A stretch of 64,000 nt of DNA. It comes from Manihot esculenta. Taxonomy: Eukaryota > Streptophyta > Magnoliopsida > Malpighiales > Euphorbiaceae. The position numbers and the translations under genes are program-made. Below the pieces are notes generated by a model that saw nothing but the letters and a program-made list of their open reading frames with translations, had not been told where the DNA came from and did not search any database. Numbering within the stretch: the stretch's first letter is position 1; each line of letters begins with the position of its first letter. This document shows positions 59,736 to 64,000 of the stretch, piece by piece. The DNA is taken from NCBI RefSeq assembly GCF_001659605.2, contig NC_035171.2, forward strand, positions 11,228,614 through 11,292,613, read 5' to 3'.

Positions 59736-60664
59736 ACACTTCCTCTCAAATTTTTATTAAAAATATTGAAATTGGTAATGTAATCTCTAGAATTTTATAT
59801 GCTTTCAAATGTGAATTCTAAAAAATAAAAGTTATATATAAAAAAAAGTGATGGATGGTAACATCGCATTTTCAAAATATAAATTTTTAGTATGTGTGAA
59901 ATAAAATTTAATGTATTTTAGAGTATATAATTGAAAAGTTAATAAAAAATTATATTTTTTAATAAATGTGAAAAAGTGGATAAAAATTATAGAAAAGAGA
60001 ATATTTTATTTTAAAGGTTTATTTGATTTATTTTTTAAAATTTATTTGATATTTTCTAAAATTTAATAGTTTTATTAATTACACATCAAAAAGTTAAATG
60101 TCTTATTAATTTATTTATTGATCTAGATTTTAAAGGTTGCCTTTTTGTTAAAAGAAAAAAAAAAATATTGGCTCTCTTAGATTGGCTCTCTTAGATTTCA
60201 TGGAAACAAAGGTTGCTATGAAGAAGAGAGATTGGCTCTCTTAGATTCCAAGGCATTTGTTGGATCAAATGGGTTCGACGCAGACCATCTTCTTCCTTCA
60301 TGGATTGATGATCCACTCAGCAATTTTTATGAATGGGAGCGTATCATTTGCAACTAACTACTGATCACATAATTGAGCTCTCGCTCAACAATACACGAAA
60401 ATATAATATTGATGATCTCAGTCAATACTTTTAGATATAATAAATTTTTTTAAAAAATTAATAATACTATCAATTTAATTAAAATATTAATATATAAAAT
60501 TATTAATATATTTTAATTTTTAAATCAAAATTTATTAATAAAAAATAAATTATTTTATTATAAAGTATTTTCTTTGATTAATATTTTTTAAATATAAATT
60601 ATTTTTTATAAACAAATAAAATCTAAAGCACTGAAATAAATATTAATAATAATATATGAAATGA
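59736..60664. other. Intergenic DNA within the mosaic
   Basis: Includes three copies of TTGGCTCTCTTAGATT (about 60170-60245) and a short mixed-composition stretch (60250-60400). No gene. Confidence 0.5.
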
Positions 60665-62524
60665 TTTATAATTATAATATTTAGAGAGATAAAGATATGG
60701 AGAGATAAATGAAAATGATAGTGAAAGAGAGATCGAAAAAAAATTGTAAAGACTTAATAAAATAAGTTTGTAAAAACTTAATAAAATTCTAAGTACATTA
60801 TAATTTTTCTTTTTTTAGCATTCTCAACTTCTTGTATTTTTTTTTTAGGTAATTTGGTAACCCATCTAAGATATTTTCTTTTTTTAGTATTCTCAACTTT
60901 TTGTATTTTATAAAATGCTTCAATCTCACTAATATAGAATTGAAGCTTATCAAGTTTTAATCTCATTTAGATTAATTACCAAGTTTTAATCTCATTTGGT
61001 AATATAATTAGGTAATTTGGTAATTAATCTTATTTAGATTAAAACTTGTATATAGAGATGGTCTGAATTTTCTCATATGGAATTGGGTGGGCCACTTAAA
61101 TTAAAATGATTAGGAAGTTTGGCCATTGATTGATAATTAGAAATTTTCTCTTTTTTTTTCTGAAAAAAAAATTCCAGTCAATACGTTTATATAGGATAAA
61201 ACTTTTAAAATTTTAATAATATTATCAATTTAATTAAAAATTTTGAGAATATGATGTGGTTGTTATTGATCATAACAATTAAATGAGTTAAATGAGTTTA
61301 AAATCATAATGATTAAATATAAATTAATTATATTATATTTTTATAAATAATTAATTATATTATTGATAATTTATTGAAAAATAAAAATTGTCACATATTA
61401 CTAACTAACTGTATTTTAAATGAATTATTATAAATTGAAAAAGTTATATGAATATAGTTTTATCATTTTATAAATATTTAAAATTTAATCAATAAAATTT
61501 TACAGTTAGTAATAAATTAAATTATTTATGACTTATTTTTATAAATTATCAATATTATAATTAATGTGTTTAATTGATATAATTTTTATAAATTTTGGTA
61601 TTCAATAAATTATAATTTAAATTTAAATTTTTAATGAGTTAATATGAAATAGTAAAGTGGTATAAGTATATATTTAGAATTATTTCAATAAGAATAATAA
61701 TAAATATTTTAAAACGCTTGAACTTAAAATAAAGGGAATTGGAGAAAATTTTATATATATATAAAGTAAACAAAATTCTGGAAAAAAAATTAAATTAAAA
61801 AAAAGGTAAGGTGAGGATGTAATTTTGTTGTTATTAAAGAATATTAATATATTAATTATATAAAATTTATAAATATATAACAAATAAAGTTCGTAAAAAA
61901 ATTAAAATATATAGTAAATTTCATAAAGTTGATTTAATATATTAAAATAAGGAATTGTTATTATCTTTAATAATGAAAATAAAATATAATAATATGATTC
62001 TCAGAGTAATATTTTAAATTTATTTATAAAGTAAATTATTATTTAGTTTTTATAAAGAAAAATGTTAAATTTTAACATGAAATATTCTTAAATATATTTA
62101 TGTTATTTTATTTTTTAAATTTCATAAATATATATCAACCTATTTATTATTCATACCATCTTGTACTAAAATTATATTGATTTACTTTTTACGCGAGTCA
62201 TCTTAGTTTTCCACAAACTTTTTTAAAAATAATATTTTACATTTTTAATATTTAAGTCAATAAAAAATTATTTAACAAAAAATATTTTTTTATCAAAAAA
62301 AAATGTATTGTTTTCTGTATTTTAAAAATTTTATTCAAATATCAACTATATAAAATTATTAATATATTTTAATTTTTAAATTAAAATTAATTAATAAAAA
62401 ATAAATTATTTTGTTATAAAATATTTGATATTTTTTAAATATAATTTTTTTTACAAATAAATAAAATTTAAATCACTAAAATAAGTATTAGTAATAATAT
62501 ATGAAATGATTTATAAATATAATA

Positions 62525-62760
62525 TTTCGAGAGAGACAAATACATGGAGAGACGAATGAAAATGATGGTGAAAGAGAGACTGAAAAAAATTATAAAAAAA
62601 GAATTACGTAGACTATTATATACGTTAATAGTCATTCTCCGGACAACAATTTTAGAGATATCAGTGTAAAGACTTAATAAAATTCTAAGTCCACTATTAT
62701 GATTTTTTTTTTTTTAGCATTCTTAACTTTTGGTAATTTTTTAAAAAATTTTCATCCGAA
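62525..62760. repeat. Repeat module 3, copy C
   Basis: Matches 57375-57660 and 51460-51730 and contains GTTAATAGTCATTCTCCGGA. Confidence 0.75.
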
Positions 62761-63464
62761 ATTATATTAATTTAATTTCTAGAATTTTTTTTTTGAAATT
62801 TTAATGATATTATCAAAAAGTAAATTATTTTTTCAATGGAAATGTTAAATTTTAATATGAAAATATTTTTAAATATATTTCATTAATATATTGTTGAATT
62901 TTAAAAAAAAAAGTAAATATCAATGCAAAATAAATAGTGGTACCAATTAAAATTTGGCCAGATAATGATAATTAGGAAATTTTAAATACATACGGGACTA
63001 TATTTAATATTGATTTAAGAAATTAATAAATTATTGAGATAGTTATCTGAAAATGAAATTTTGATGATTCAATCAATACGTTTAGATAGAATAAAATTCT
63101 TGAAATTTTAATAATATTATCAATTTAATTGAAAATTTTAAGGAAATACAATAAATCACTCCTCTATTATTGATTATAGTTGTTAAACATTAATGATTAA
63201 ATATTTCGGTCAATAAGTTTGAATAGAATAAAATTCTCAAATTTTTTTTGATATATAACTGTGTTGGTGAAAAATTTAAGAGAAATATGACACATCGTTA
63301 AAAATATTAGTAACAACATGGTCCAAGAATAATATTTTAAATTTATTCATAAAATAAATTATTATTTAACTATTTTTAAAGTTTTATAAACGGAAATAAA
63401 ATAAGAGCATTGATCACTTAAACACTATTATAAAAGGAGGCATTCAGAGCTCAGCTAAATAATG

Positions 63465-64000
63465 ATATACCGAAACAGAGATTACCAAAAGTAACAGTGC
63501 GATCTCGAGAATTCAACGTCACTAAAATCAAACCTTCTTTGGAGTCATATAAAAACCATCACGTAAATTAAAATTATTGAGCAAATTTCTCGTTGGAAAA
63601 GACTAGAACATGCAAAATAGAAACCATCCACAATCGACAAGGAAAATTAGAGATAGGGATTAAAAAAATTATAAATCTAATAAAACCATAAAATATAAAA
63701 AATCACCAATTATAAAATAATTCAATAAACTGCATAAGAAGTCCAAAACTTTACTGAACTCAATTCTGATGACTAATGATAATTTGCATAATATCAAAAT
63801 AAAAAAATAAAAAAAAATAAATAAATAAAAGTAGTCAATAAATCAAGTCATTTAACAACAAAGTCTAAATCATTTCAAATCTGGAATTTCAAAATGGAAG
63901 TTACTGTGGTCCATATATCACACCAAATTTCACCCCTTTCCATTTCTGTCTCTTTTATTTTCGTTTTCCAAGTCCATCTGCTATGATTTATGGTTTATGA
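63465..64000. repeat. Repeat module 1-2, copy C, cut by the window end
   Basis: Matches copies A and B; ends CCATCTGCTATGATTTATG at the window edge, so the unit continues beyond. Confidence 0.8.

Larger units (their letters stand above)
49416..64000. repeat. Mosaic of diverged copies of the same modules, family unknown
   Basis: About 14.6 kb with no credible gene. At least five modules recur in the same orientation. (1) CTCGAGAATTCAA..., near 50550, 58995 and 63500. (2) AGTCATTTGATGACAAA..., near 50896, 59379 and 63850. (3) TAGTCATTCTC with AGAGAGA..., near 51575, 57456 and 62622. (4) TTAGATTAAGACTTGCATA, near 52387, 53563, 54505, 58300 and 61033. (5) ATCAATGCCAAACAAATA, near 53192, 54747 and 62923 with variants at 49825 and 55306. 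Copies differ by substitutions, gaps and younger insertions. I infer an old local amplification of a large non-coding element or satellite-like unit; the right end runs out of the window. Confidence 0.75.

Overview
This window looks like nuclear DNA of a eudicot plant. It is very AT-rich, has a few intron-containing genes with GT-AG splice sites, and is packed with LTR retrotransposons, inverted-repeat elements and microsatellites. The protein sequences suggest a rosid, but I cannot fix the species from sequence alone.

Three protein-coding genes are well supported. At about 3.5-4.7 kb (+) lies a four-exon gene for CCB1, a chloroplast factor that helps attach heme to cytochrome b6. At about 5.3-8.0 kb (-), convergent with CCB1, lies a two-exon gene for the mitochondrial Rieske iron-sulfur protein of complex III (UCR1). 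At about 26.3-27.4 kb (+) lies a two-exon group-X AP2/ERF transcription factor. No tRNA, rRNA, operon or CRISPR was recognised.

Most of the rest is mobile DNA. From 8.95 to 14.78 kb is a non-coding, GC-richer element bounded by 174-bp direct repeats; it carries a minisatellite with a higher-order period near 240 bp. From 15.57 to 22.88 kb is an intact, apparently very young Ty3/gypsy element on the minus strand. It has 875-bp LTRs with one visible difference, ATGTA target-site duplications, a tRNA-Met primer site and an uninterrupted 1614-codon polyprotein whose last 77 codons lie inside the 3' LTR. From 30.27 to 32.98 kb is a long-armed inverted-repeat element (about 0.74 kb arms) whose loop holds an LTR-like segment and a primer site. 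From 35.9 to 44.5 kb a decayed gypsy integrase gene is split by a 7-kb gag-only LTR element (TR-GAG type), which carries the motif TTTGGGCAAA many times. A leucine-rich-repeat receptor relic lies at 46.5 kb, a small terminal-inverted-repeat element with a 9-bp duplication at 48.1 kb, and a 168-bp solo LTR at 49.5 kb.

The last 14.6 kb (49.4-64.0) holds no credible gene. It is a mosaic of diverged copies of the same few modules, further split by younger insertions, and I could not assign it to a known family.

The genes do not form a pathway together. CCB1 and UCR1 both serve cytochrome b-type quinol-oxidising complexes, but in different organelles, and their adjacency may be chance.
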